A DNA stretch of 64,000 bases, taken from positions 62,001 to 126,000 of the forward strand of contig NZ_JAAIJQ010000002.1 of NCBI RefSeq assembly GCF_010820565.1. The letters are read 5' to 3'. Below are positions 55,825 through 63,925 of this stretch, piece after piece (position 1 is the first letter of the stretch; every line of letters starts with the position of its first letter). The notes below the pieces were generated by a model. It made no database searches. It saw only the letters and a program-made list of their open reading frames with translations, and was not told where the DNA came from. This stretch comes from Thiorhodococcus minor (GTDB taxonomy: Bacteria > Pseudomonadota > Gammaproteobacteria > Chromatiales > Chromatiaceae). Both the position numbers and the translations under genes were made by a program.

Positions 55825-57477
55825 TCACGCCTCTTCACTGATCAAGGGGGCTTCGAAGGGCTGCTCCGATCGCTCCTGGGGTCTCTGGCCCGCGTGCAAG
55901 GCCGCGACCGCGATGTCGCGCGACTCGAGCTGGGCGCGCAGCTTGGGCAGGTTCTCCGTGAGCGTTTCGGCGCCGAGCTGATGCTCCGCCTGCAGGCTCG
56001 CGCTCAGGCGGTCGGAGCGCAAGCTGAGCTTGATCGTCAGGGGGCCGAGATGAGGCAGATCGAGGTTGAGTCGCATGCTCCAGGCGTCCTCGCCGGGATT
56101 CCCCGAGCTCGACTCTCGCCGAATGTCCGTCTCCAAAGCGATCAGGCCGCTGGGTGTCTTGAAGGGGATCTCGAGCGCCCAGTGCAGCTGCCCCTGAGGC
56201 TGGTCCAGGGCCTTGAGCTGACTCGTCACGATCTGCTTGAGCATGCCGTCGACCTCCCTGACAAGCCCTCTCACCTCCCGGTCGCCCGGCGTCGTCAATT
56301 GAGCGCCTTGGGGATCCGCCGCGGCACGGTTGGCGGGCTCCGAGGCCCAGGAAGGTCGCTTTCCGGAGGGCGTCTCGCTCACGCCGGCGGCGTGATAAAT
56401 GAGCTCGGCACGGCTGGCGGCTGTCACGACTTGAGATTGACTGGCTCGGGCAGTTGCGGTCTGGGCTTGCGGGAGCGCCGCGCTAGGCTGACCTTGGCCG
56501 CGCGCGGGGAGCTGCTCCGATCCACGCAGTGGTGCTTCCGATGCTCGGGCTGGTGCATCAGAGGCAACTGCTCTAGGAGCGCCAGGCGGCAGCGATGCCG
56601 CTGTGGCAGGGGCGGGACTCGTTTGGGCCGGGCCGGTTGCGCGCGCGTATTGCGGGAGGGAGACATCGCCGCCCGTGCGCGGCATGGTTGAGATTGCGGT
56701 GCGAAGACGTTGCGCCAGCGTGAGGAGCTGTGCCTTGAGGTCGGTTTGCGGGTCTCTGCTCGCGCTTTGGCCAGCGGCCAGCTGGGCTAGCGCGGCTTCG
56801 AGCCAGATGCCAGAGCCCGCGAGCGTCGACGAGAGCTGCTTGGCGTTCGTGAGGTCCTGGGGTGTCGAGATCTGGGAGATCATGCGCTCGAGGGCTTGCT
56901 GGACCGCGGCACGCACCGCGGGATCGCTCGCCTGGAGCGCGCGGGCGAGGTCGTTCGGCTCCGTCAGGCGTGTGGTGATCGACTCCAGGGTCGATGTCAG
57001 GGGCTGCGCCCCTGGCCAATGCTGCCGGAGCTGCTGGCCGACCCAGGCGCGTGATTCCAGGACGGGTGATTCGCGACCGGCCGCCGAAGGCGCTCCATCG
57101 GTCGGTCCAATGAGCTTCAGAGTCAGTCTTGGGGAGACGGCGACGACTTCGGCACGCAGCGGGCCTTGCGTGGTGGGGCCGCCCGATGTCCCTGCGACTG
57201 CGCCGTCGCCGAGCAGTCGGGGGAGCTGGCCCGGTCCGGTGTCGACGAGCTGGGCGCGCACCGTCAGGCCCTGGCTCTTGTTGGCGTCCGCGGTACGGAG
57301 CTGGACCTCGAGCATATCCTGGCCGACCGACCGGGCGGAAACGACCTGAACTTGAGCGCCGATACGCAGGCCCTGCAGCGGCTGCGCGCGCAGCTCGCTC
57401 CTCGACGGCACTTGCGCAGGCGTGCCGGCAAGGTTGCCGGATGGCGGCGGGGGGCTACCGGATAAGGGATTGGTCAT
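55825..57477 (-). CDS. Second FliK-like hook-length control protein
   Basis: The 550-residue protein has a long Ala/Pro/Gln-rich, low-complexity N-terminal half and a C-terminal Flg_hook-type domain: QPQGQLHWALEIPFKTPSGLIALETDI, MRLNLDLPHLGPLTIKLSLRSDRLSASLQAEHQLGAETL. It is distinct from the fliK at 35139. The flhB C-domain gene lies downstream on the same strand. Both flanks carry copies of one ~165-bp repeat. It may control length or substrate switching in a second flagellar setting, or be a diverged FliK paralogue. Confidence 0.78.
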   Translation of the reverse strand: MTNPLSGSPPPPSGNLAGTPAQVPSRSELRAQPLQGLRIGAQVQVVSARSVGQDMLEVQLRTADANKSQGLTVRAQLVDTGPGQLPRLLGDGAVAGTSGGPTTQGPLRAEVVAVSPRLTLKLIGPTDGAPSAAGRESPVLESRAWVGQQLRQHWPGAQPLTSTLESITTRLTEPNDLARALQASDPAVRAAVQQALERMISQISTPQDLTNAKQLSSTLAGSGIWLEAALAQLAAGQSASRDPQTDLKAQLLTLAQRLRTAISTMPRTGGDVSLPQYARATGPAQTSPAPATAASLPPGAPRAVASDAPARASEAPLRGSEQLPARGQGQPSAALPQAQTATARASQSQVVTAASRAELIYHAAGVSETPSGKRPSWASEPANRAAADPQGAQLTTPGDREVRGLVREVDGMLKQIVTSQLKALDQPQGQLHWALEIPFKTPSGLIALETDIRRESSSGNPGEDAWSMRLNLDLPHLGPLTIKLSLRSDRLSASLQAEHQLGAETLTENLPKLRAQLESRDIAVAALHAGQRPQERSEQPFEAPLISEEA

Positions 57478-57560
57478 ATCACGGGAGGCGTGATCCTAGA
57501 AAAGGCGGCCAGCCGGCAACCATTGTCTCCATTCGGGCGACGATAGGGCTCGGCATTGAC

Positions 57561-57723
57561 CCAGATTCGGCAATTTGAACTGCAAAGGCGCAAAGGACGC
57601 CCAAAAAACAAAGGCTTGGTCGATGCAGCTCCTTCACCCGCTGGGTGAGCAAGATCCACTCCGCAACGCATTGAAATCCTTCGCGCGCTTGGTTCGCTTT
57701 GCGGTTCAACAGCTCTTTTCAGG
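57561..57723 (+). repeat. Interspersed repeat element, copy B
   Basis: Second copy of the ~165-bp element (GAACTGCAAAGGCGC at 57577, AACGCATTGAAATCC, CGGTTCAACAGCTCTTTTCAGG at the right end). It lies immediately downstream of the ycgR-like gene on the minus strand, 1 bp before its stop. Confidence 0.65.
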
Positions 57724-57724
57724 A

Positions 57725-58522
57725 TCAAGGGTCTGGCGCGATTCCGTCCGCTTCCTTGCTCAGCTTGCGCGATTCGCGCTGGAAATAGAGTGCCGCTCGC
57801 ATGAGCGATCGCTCGGTTTGCGGGTCCAGGTCGGTGATGGCAAAGCCAGCCGATAGATAGCCGGGGTTGGGCGATGGCCTGAGATTGATCAGCGTCGTCC
57901 TGCCCGCGAGCGCCGTCCTCGTCTCGGGGAGATTCATCCCCTGATAATGGAAGGTCGACCCCAGCTGACGCTGATTGACTTCAGAGACCGGAATCTCGAG
58001 GCAGAACCCCTTGATGGAGAGATCCTTCAAGCGGGCGACGATTTCTCGACTGGCATCCTCAGCGCGGATAGCCACCGTCCGGTGGTCGTGCCGAGGCAGC
58101 GGGACACGGAAGATGTCGCGTCTTTGCAGGTAGAGCATCTGCTCCGGAACCGCGCAGACATAGTGGTCGCCGGCTTCGGTCGTCTCGACCCTTTCGACCG
58201 CTGTCGTGAAGCGGATGGCAATCCCTCGCATGGTGGCGTAAACGTAGAGATCCTGCTCCGGTCGAAGCCGAATCTCTCCTTCCGACGGGGTCAGCGCTTC
58301 GAGCAAGAGGCTTTGGCTTGCAGTGTCAAACTCGAGAATTCGTGAGTCGTAAAGGGGGCCATCGGCATCCAGGCGCACGCTGACGAGAATGAGCTGACGG
58401 TTGATCTCGGCGAGCGCGGAGGCGATCCGCTTGGTGTCGGACACGAGGTCGTAATTCTCGAAATCGCTGTGGCTTCCGACTCTGCCCTGGTCGTGCGTGG
58501 TTGTCTGAGTCAAGCTTCTCAC
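57725..58522 (-). CDS. ycgR: YcgR/FlgZ-type flagellar brake (PilZ domain) protein
   Basis: The protein is about 265 residues from a GTG at 58522; a TTG at 58513 and an upstream ATG at 58636 are alternatives. The N-terminal YcgR domain (LISVSVRLDADGPLYDSRILEFDTASQSLLLEALTP-like stretch) is followed by a PilZ domain with RRDIFR (RxxxR) and DLSIKG (DxSxxG) c-di-GMP residues. It binds c-di-GMP and acts on the motor to slow swimming. Its position upstream of flgN matches the FlgZ gene of Pseudomonas. Confidence 0.85.
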   Translation of the reverse strand: MRSLTQTTTHDQGRVGSHSDFENYDLVSDTKRIASALAEINRQLILVSVRLDADGPLYDSRILEFDTASQSLLLEALTPSEGEIRLRPEQDLYVYATMRGIAIRFTTAVERVETTEAGDHYVCAVPEQMLYLQRRDIFRVPLPRHDHRTVAIRAEDASREIVARLKDLSIKGFCLEIPVSEVNQRQLGSTFHYQGMNLPETRTALAGRTTLINLRPSPNPGYLSAGFAITDLDPQTERSLMRAALYFQRESRKLSKEADGIAPDP

Positions 58523-59074
58523 CCCCCCCTTCGATGCGGGATCTTCTGGCGCATAGCGATTGCCGGACTTGTGCGATCTGCGGAAGACCTGGTCGCGAGG
58601 ATCCGATTCGCCGGCAAGTCGGCGTCGGCCCTCCAAGGTCGCTCAGGCTGCCGCACAATCATTCGGCGACCGGTGATCCGGCGGTTGACGGCTTCGTGCT
58701 TCATGTAACGCCTTGATCGCTTTTAAGATCTGGGTCTGCTGCTGGCTCACCCGCCGGGTGAGGCCCGCTACGGCCTCCAGTGCACGCCCCGCGCGGCGCC
58801 TGGCTGCGTTGCAGCGGATTCTCTCTTGAGAAAGATTCCGTCGTAGAACCACGACGACGCCTCGTTGCGCCTTGCCAGACACCACGCTGGACGCACCCTG
58901 GAGGCCGTCCAACCGCCGGGTCTAGGTTGAAAGCATAGGCGGTGAAAGGGCAGGGCGGGCGGTTGTCGCCGTGCTGGGACCCATCACTTTCATGCCGCCA
59001 GAAGTGAGCGCGATGCAGGCGAAAATCCAGGGTGCGCTTCGGTGCCAAGCGGCTCCGGCGGCTGCATTGGGCGC
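58523..59074. other. Noncoding region with a long imperfect palindrome
   Basis: These 552 bp between ycgR and flgN hold no supported gene. A 17-bp palindrome, CTCACCCG-C-CGGGTGAG (58746-58762), and a ~141-bp imperfect inverted repeat follow (see the repeat at 58769). A minus-strand frame of 89 codons here consists of the repeat and is not called as a gene. Confidence 0.45.
58769..58909. repeat. Long imperfect inverted repeat
   Basis: The left arm begins TACGGCCTCCAG at 58769; the right arm ends CTGGAGGCCGT near 58908. About 40 bases of each arm pair with frequent mismatches (GCCAG, GCGCC and GCAAC blocks). Two smaller hairpins sit inside (TTCTC/GAGAA at about 58814 and GTCGT/ACGAC at about 58841-58856). 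It looks like a MITE-like or structured extragenic element. Confidence 0.5.
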
Positions 59075-59551
59075 TCACGCCTGACTGATGGTGCGGCCCT
59101 GAATGCGACCGGTTTGCGGTCGGCCCTTGAGGTCATAGGTGGACGAAGCGTTGTCCTCGCCCTTGAGGATGCGAAGCGACATGGCGACACGCTTCTGCTC
59201 GCGCTCGACGAGGCGAGCGTTCTTCTTATTGAGCTTGTCGCAGCGCTCGATGCCGGCGCGGAGCTTGGTCCAAGGCCCGCGAAGTGCTTCGCTGGGGTCC
59301 AAGGCCGCGATGAAGGCGTCGATGCCTTCGGGCGTGAAGCTCCGACCCTCGAGCTCGACCCACTGCTTTTGCCGGGCCGTCTCCTGCTCCAGCTGGTCCA
59401 CGAGCGCGAGTTTTTCGGCGACGATCGTCTGCAGCTGATCGGGTGCCCGAGACTCGATCGCACGCAGCTCCTCCAGCATGCTCTCTTCGAGCTGGTGGAT
59501 CAGCGTGACCGAACGACTCAGCGAGTCTGCGAATTGCTCAAGTCGACCCAT
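59075..59551 (-). CDS. flgN: Flagellar chaperone FlgN
   Basis: The 158-residue protein fits the FlgN chaperone of hook-filament junction proteins: helical throughout, with the C-terminal RVAMSLRILKGEDNASSTYDLKGR segment where homologues bind FlgK/FlgL. The order (ycgR)-flgN-flgM-flgA matches other polar flagellar loci. It starts 65 bp after flgM ends. Confidence 0.85.
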   Translation of the reverse strand: MGRLEQFADSLSRSVTLIHQLEESMLEELRAIESRAPDQLQTIVAEKLALVDQLEQETARQKQWVELEGRSFTPEGIDAFIAALDPSEALRGPWTKLRAGIERCDKLNKKNARLVEREQKRVAMSLRILKGEDNASSTYDLKGRPQTGRIQGRTISQA

Positions 59552-59616
59552 AAGCCTTCTTGCTCTCAGATCTGCGTTGATTCTGCCGAGAACCGGCTCA
59601 GCCGTCTTTGCGCCGG

Positions 59617-59922
59617 TTAGGCGAGCAGCCTCTCGTAGCTTAGCATTCTGTCGGCGACACGCTCGTTGTCGATCGGATAGCGCCCTTCGGAGATGGCGGC
59701 CTTGATCTCCGCGACCTTGGCGTCGTCGAAGGGAACGGCACCGGCACTCTCCTGCGCAGCCTTCATGCTCTGGGCAGCCTCCGTCAGGGTGACCGACTCG
59801 CTCGGCTGGGCTCCGGACTGGGCCGCTGGTCGCTCGCCGGCATCCGGCGTACCGCGCGGCTTGGCACCGGAAGCCCCTCCGTCGGCGCGCATCGTCGAGC
59901 CAATCAGCGTCTTGATATCCAT
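59617..59922 (-). CDS. flgM: Anti-sigma-28 factor FlgM
   Basis: The 101-residue protein is disordered at the N-terminus, with the conserved FlgM C-terminus (VAEIKAAISEGRYPIDNERVADRMLSYE). It holds FliA inactive until exported through the completed hook. The sigma-28-like promoter at 59960-59986 suggests it is under FliA control, as in other species. Confidence 0.9.
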   Translation of the reverse strand: MDIKTLIGSTMRADGGASGAKPRGTPDAGERPAAQSGAQPSESVTLTEAAQSMKAAQESAGAVPFDDAKVAEIKAAISEGRYPIDNERVADRMLSYERLLA

Positions 59923-59959
59923 GGTTCTGTTCGATCCAGGGTTGATTGGTTTGCCTACC

Positions 59960-59986
59960 TTAACGGCCGCGCGCCGAAGAACTGTA
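59960..59986 (-). promoter_or_regulatory. Candidate sigma-28 (FliA) promoter of flgM-flgN
   Basis: On the minus strand TACA (59986-59983), 15 bases, GCCGTTAA (59967-59960): two mismatches from TAAA-N15-GCCGATAA, ending 38 bp before the flgM ATG. Confidence 0.55.
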
Positions 59987-60027
59987 GGGCAAACTTGGAG
60001 ATCGCCGTGTCTCCGCTCAACCCGGGA

Positions 60028-60765
60028 TCACAAGACCACTCTGACCGCACCGGAAGGCTCGACGAAGCCCTCGACGATGCGCTTCGACGAGCGGTTGCGC
60101 ACGCGGATGCGCTGCCCCTCCGCGCCATCCTCGAGTGCTTCGCCCTTCATGCGCACCGTCAGTCCCGGCCGCACGGCATAGAGGGTGACCTCCTGGCCGC
60201 GCTTCACGAGCTGCCGGGGTGCGACGTGCGAGCTGGTCAGGACCTGCCCCGGGACCAGCCTGCGCCTGGCCTCCTGTCCGATGACCGCGGCAGGATCCGA
60301 AAAGTAGCCGCTCGTCAGACGCGAGGTCTCCTTGCGCTCGAGTCGGATGTCATGCCCTCGGATGACCTGCGCGCGCCCAAGTGGCCGAGCGGCGACGACG
60401 ACCTCGGTGTGGCGCTCGATGCGCACAGGTACGAAGATGGACCAGCCGACGGGCTCGGAGCAGCGGACGTTGACCGTGGTGTTGCCGTCGGTACGCCCGC
60501 CGGGCGCGAGCTGTGCGGTCGGCCGATGGGCACAGCGCCTGAGCTTGAGCCGGCTGTCCAGCTGGCCGAGCTCGATGCGGGTCTCCGTGTCGGCGTCGCT
60601 GGAGACGCGCTCGGTCAGGAAGCTGCGCGCACTCTCGAGGATGCGCTCCAGCGGCTCCGTGTCGTCGGCGTGGGCGGCGGCAACGGTGAGGACGAGTCCG
60701 GCGCAGGCCGCCAACGCCAAGGCCGTCTTGCGGCCTTTCCTGCATGGGGGCGGGACGGGGGTCAT
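60028..60765 (-). CDS. flgA: Flagellar P-ring assembly chaperone FlgA
   Basis: The 245-residue protein starts at the ATG at 60765, which begins a signal peptide (PCRKGRKTALALAACAGLVLTVAAAHA). The mature FlgA SAF-like domain contains LKLRRCAHRP, PVRIERHTEVVVAARPLGRAQVIRGHDIRLERKE and the C-terminal DGAEGQRIRVRNRSSKRIVEGFV. It helps FlgI assemble in the periplasm. AAGGAGG lies upstream but rather far (12 bp). It is upstream of flgM on the same strand and divergent from cheV. Confidence 0.92.
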   Translation of the reverse strand: MTPVPPPCRKGRKTALALAACAGLVLTVAAAHADDTEPLERILESARSFLTERVSSDADTETRIELGQLDSRLKLRRCAHRPTAQLAPGGRTDGNTTVNVRCSEPVGWSIFVPVRIERHTEVVVAARPLGRAQVIRGHDIRLERKETSRLTSGYFSDPAAVIGQEARRRLVPGQVLTSSHVAPRQLVKRGQEVTLYAVRPGLTVRMKGEALEDGAEGQRIRVRNRSSKRIVEGFVEPSGAVRVVL

Positions 60766-61341
60766 GGGTTGAGGTCTCCTCCTTGCGAGTGTGATGGCAT
60801 TTGGCAAGCAGGAACTGGACCGGAAGCGATTTGCGAGTCGCACCTGGCGCGCCTCGGTCGACCTCGATCGCCAGTTTGACCTGTAGGGTGGACGAGCGAG
60901 AGCGAAGTCCACCGCATCCCCCTCTCTTAGGAGCCTGCGCTGCGCTTGGCTACGCTTGCGGCGGGAGCCCGGGCCAATCTAGGGCCGACGGCCCTCGGTC
61001 GAGATACCCTCTGCAGCCAGCTGCTAGACTCTGCAGAGCCGTCGAGCCGCCTGAAATGCCAATCCAGTCAACAATTGCCCAAGCGATTTGTGGTGATCTT
61101 GCAAAGGTACTTCGTGCGAGGGGAGGCGGGCTGCATCCGGGCCTCTCTTAAGTGCTCCAAGCGACGGCGGCCGATGCAGGGGGAGGATGCTCCACAAGAC
61201 GCGAATAGCGCGCCCGATCTCTCAGCCGAGGAATCGGGTTGAAGCAATCACGGCGCACGCGAGCCGGCGGCTCGCGGCGCAAGCACAGCAGGTCGCCGCG
61301 CGTCTTGCGACAGGTGACGACGATGAGCGGGAGGCGGATGG
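60766..61341. other. Divergent flgA/cheV intergenic region with a short repeat
   Basis: These 576 bp hold no supported gene. A short common proteobacterial-style repeat sits at 60881-60918 (see next entry), and GAGCC-GGC-GGCTC hairpins lie near 61260. The promoters of flgA and cheV must be here; none is convincing. Confidence 0.4.
60881..60918. repeat. Short dispersed hairpin repeat (GTAGGGTGGAC type)
   Basis: GGTGGAC (60887-60893) pairs with GTCCACC (60907-60913) around a GAGCGAGAGCGAA loop. This sequence type is a widely seen extragenic repeat in proteobacteria (from general knowledge, not checked here). Confidence 0.45.
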
Positions 61342-62265
61342 ATGAGTCAGTTTATTGACGATGTCGATCAAAGAACGCGTCTTGTGGGCCAGAACAGGAT
61401 GGAGCTGCTGTTGTTCCATCTCGGCAGCCAGCAGGCATTTGGCATCAATGTCTTCAAGGTCCGCGAGGTCATCGCGAAGCCCCAGCTGAGGCAAATTCCC
61501 GGCTCTAGCCCCGTCGTCTGCGGTGTCGCGAACATTCGCGGCAAGACGGTCTCGATCATCGATCTGGCGCAGGCGATCGGTTTCCCGTCGCCTCCGATCA
61601 GAGAGACCGACGACGCCAAGGTCATCGTGACCGAGTTCAACCGCTCCGTGCAGGGTTTCTGGGTGTCAGCGGTCGACCGCATCGTCAACGTCAACTGGGA
61701 GAACGTGAAGCCACCGCCGCGCGGCACGGAGCAGGACAGCTATTTGGTTGCCGTGACCGAGGTCGATGGGCGCTGGGTCGAGATCATCGACGTCGAGCGT
61801 GTCTTTGCACAGGTGAATCAGCTCAACGCCGACGTTTCCGAGGCCGTGCAGAAGGAAGCCGAAGGGGTTCCGCACGATCGTCGGATTCTGGTCGTCGACG
61901 ACTCCTTGGTCGCGCGCAAGCAGGTCGAGCGGGCCATCGCCGAGATGGGCTTCAGAACCGAATCGCGCTCGGACGGCAAGGCCGCGCTCGAGTATCTCGA
62001 GGAGCTGGCCGATGCGGACATGGTGGACGAGCACATCGAGCTCATCATTGCCGATATCGAGATGCCGCGCATGGACGGATATACTCTCACGCGCAAGATC
62101 AGGGAGAATGGCAAACTGAAGGATTTGCGGGTGATCCTGCATTCTTCGCTGAGCGGCCAGTTCAACATCGACATGGTCAAGCGTGCCGGTGCCGACGATT
62201 TCTTGGCGAAGTTCGATCCAGACGAGCTCGGAGAGACCGTGCTCAGGCATGTGCGCGGCAGCTAG
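61342..62265 (+). CDS. cheV: Chemotaxis protein CheV
   Basis: The 307-residue protein has an N-terminal CheW-like domain (RMELLLFHLGSQQAFGINVFKVREVIAKPQ...GVANIRGKTVSIIDL) and a C-terminal receiver (ILVVDDSLVARKQ, Asp in LIIADIEMPRMDGYTL). It acts as a coupling protein and possible phosphate sink or adaptation factor. It is divergent from flgA, 112 bp before cheR. Confidence 0.95.
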   Translation: MSQFIDDVDQRTRLVGQNRMELLLFHLGSQQAFGINVFKVREVIAKPQLRQIPGSSPVVCGVANIRGKTVSIIDLAQAIGFPSPPIRETDDAKVIVTEFNRSVQGFWVSAVDRIVNVNWENVKPPPRGTEQDSYLVAVTEVDGRWVEIIDVERVFAQVNQLNADVSEAVQKEAEGVPHDRRILVVDDSLVARKQVERAIAEMGFRTESRSDGKAALEYLEELADADMVDEHIELIIADIEMPRMDGYTLTRKIRENGKLKDLRVILHSSLSGQFNIDMVKRAGADDFLAKFDPDELGETVLRHVRGS

Positions 62266-62376
62266 CGAAGGGAAGGTCAGCGGCGCCTACGGGCAATGAG
62301 CGGTCCCGCCCCACCGGGACATGAAGTTTGGCTTGCAGATTAGGCGTGATGCGAACATCCATCCGAAGGTTTAGCC

Positions 62377-63189
62377 GTGATTGATGCCCAGGATTACGCG
62401 GAGTTCGCTCGGTTCCTGTCCGAATGCTGCGGACTCGTGCTCGGCGAGAACCGTCAGTATCTCGTCTCGAGCCGATTGTCCCGTTTGCTCGAGGAGTTCG
62501 GCTTCCAGAAGGTGGAGGAGCTGCTCCGGGCCTTGCGCAAGTCCGCAGATCCCAAGCTCAAGTCGCGTGTCATCGATGCCATGACAACCAACGAAACCTC
62601 TTGGTTTCGTGATGGCTATCCCTTCGAGCTGCTGCGCCAGGTCGTGCTGCCGGAGCTCGAGGCCAAGAAACGGCCCATCAAGATCTGGTCGGCGGCGTGC
62701 TCTAGCGGTCAGGAGCCCTACAGCATCAGCATGACGGTCGCGGAGTGGGAAGCATCATTTCCGCCTAAGACGACCCCTGTCAGCATCGTGGCGACAGATC
62801 TCTCGGAAACGGTCCTGGCGGAGGCGCGGAACGGGCTCTACGACGGGCTTGCCATTGCGCGCGGACTGAGCATGGAGCGTCGTCAGAAGTTCTTCGATAC
62901 GGTCGCGCAGGGGCATAAGATCAAGCCGGACATCCAGCGGCGCGTGCGCTTCCAGAAGCTGAACCTGATGGAGTCCTACGCTATGCTCGGCAAGTTCGAC
63001 ATCGTCTTCTGCCGCAACGTCTTGATCTATTTTTCCGCCGAAACCAAACGACGTATTTTTGACGGCATCGCGCGCCAGATGGACCCCGGCGGCTATTTCT
63101 TCGTCGGCGCCTCGGAGGCCGTCGGCTCCTACACGAACGCCTTCGAGGTCGTTCGCACCCCCCAAGGCAGTATGCTCCGGCGCCGCTGA
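62377..63189 (+). CDS. cheR: Chemoreceptor methyltransferase CheR
   Basis: The 270-residue protein starts with GTG at 62377. N-terminal helical CheR domain, then the SAM-dependent methyltransferase with IWSAACSSGQEPYSISM (SAM motif), IVATDLSETVLAEAR and the catalytic-site VFCRNVLIYF. It methylates receptor glutamates for adaptation. A perfect 14-bp hairpin lies 36 bp after the stop. Confidence 0.96.
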   Translation: MIDAQDYAEFARFLSECCGLVLGENRQYLVSSRLSRLLEEFGFQKVEELLRALRKSADPKLKSRVIDAMTTNETSWFRDGYPFELLRQVVLPELEAKKRPIKIWSAACSSGQEPYSISMTVAEWEASFPPKTTPVSIVATDLSETVLAEARNGLYDGLAIARGLSMERRQKFFDTVAQGHKIKPDIQRRVRFQKLNLMESYAMLGKFDIVFCRNVLIYFSAETKRRIFDGIARQMDPGGYFFVGASEAVGSYTNAFEVVRTPQGSMLRRR

Positions 63190-63224
63190 GGCCGCTTCTC
63201 AGGGATTCGGCGGTCTGAGCCACA

Positions 63225-63257
63225 GCGGGGCGCCGCTCGGTGGGAGCGGCGCCCCGC
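63225..63257 (+). terminator. Perfect 14-bp stem-loop after cheR
   Basis: GCGGGGCGCCGCTC pairs perfectly with GAGCGGCGCCCCGC around a 5-base loop. No U-run follows. Its placement between cheR and the flgB promoter suggests a transcript end or mRNA-stabilising role. Confidence 0.5.
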
Positions 63258-63463
63258 CGCGATCAGGCGCCAGGCGACGCTCCTCATCTTCGATCGGCCA
63301 GATTCAGGCCGCATCCCGCCCCCAGCGCCGAAGGCCGTGTCGCGCTCCTCCTTGGCGCCCAACCGGTCCGCGCCACCTCTGAAGAAGCCTGTCGGCCCGT
63401 TCTGTGAGGCGGCGCACATCCTCGCCGCTTCCGGACCCGAGCCCGAGAGACTGCTCCTACGCC

Positions 63464-63480
63464 TGGCATAGGGAGTGCAT
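63464..63480 (+). promoter_or_regulatory. Candidate sigma-54 promoter before flgB
   Basis: TGGCAT-AGGGA-GTGCAT, with GG at 63465-63466 and GC at 63477-63478 (exact 10-base spacing), compared with TGGCAC-N5-TTGCA. Transcription would start near 63490, 27 bp before the flgB ATG. Confidence 0.5.
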
Positions 63481-63516
63481 TTCGGTCTGCAAGCCGAATT
63501 TGCACCTCTGAGCGTC

Positions 63517-63921
63517 ATGAGTCTGTCACTCGACAAAGCCTTTGGAATCCTGCCTGCCTCCGTCGCCCTTCAGGCGCGCCGAACCGAGGTGCTTGCCTCC
63601 AATCTGGCGAATGCGGACACGCCCGATTACAAGTCACGCGATTTCGACTTCAGCGAGACCCTGGCTGGGATCGAAGGCAAGGGCAGTCAGCTCGAGCTCG
63701 CCCGTACCCAAGCCGATCACTTGACGCTCGCCGGTCAGCAGTCGGCGCTCGAGCCAGATCTGCAATATCGCATTCCGGCGCAGCCTTCATTGGACGGCAA
63801 TACCGTCGATCCCCAGCTGGAGCGAGCCGCTTTCGCGGAGAACGCCTTGCACTATCAAAGTACCCTCGAATTTCTGAACCGACGTATTTCCGGCATCCGC
63901 GCAGCGCTGCGCAAGGAGTGA
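63517..63921 (+). CDS. flgB: Flagellar rod protein FlgB
   Basis: The protein is 134 residues from the ATG at 63517; no good ribosome site is visible, and the frame extends upstream without homology. FlgB motifs are intact: LQARRTEVLASNLANADTPDYKSRDFDF near the N-terminus and NALHYQSTLEFLNRRISGIRAAL at the C-terminus. It forms the proximal rod. It starts the flgBC run; flgC follows after 4 bp. Confidence 0.95.
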   Translation: MSLSLDKAFGILPASVALQARRTEVLASNLANADTPDYKSRDFDFSETLAGIEGKGSQLELARTQADHLTLAGQQSALEPDLQYRIPAQPSLDGNTVDPQLERAAFAENALHYQSTLEFLNRRISGIRAALRKE

Positions 63922-63925
63922 AGTC

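Larger units (their letters stand above)
63190..63516. other. cheR-flgB gap with hairpin and sigma-54-like promoter
   Basis: These 327 bp hold no gene. They contain a strong 14-bp hairpin at 63225-63257 and a sigma-54-type promoter at 63464-63480, both listed separately. Confidence 0.5.

Noticed and set aside
58643-58912. 89-codon minus-strand frame
   Set aside because: It is made almost entirely of the long palindrome at 58769-58909 and matches no family.
60795-60810. TGGCAT-TTGGC-AAGCA resembling a sigma-54 promoter on the plus strand
   Set aside because: It would be more than 500 bp before cheV with repeats in between; the -12 part is poor.
61160-61185. GCCGATGC resembling a FliA -10 before cheV
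   Set aside because: No TAAA-like -35 at 15 bases; bases there read AGTG.
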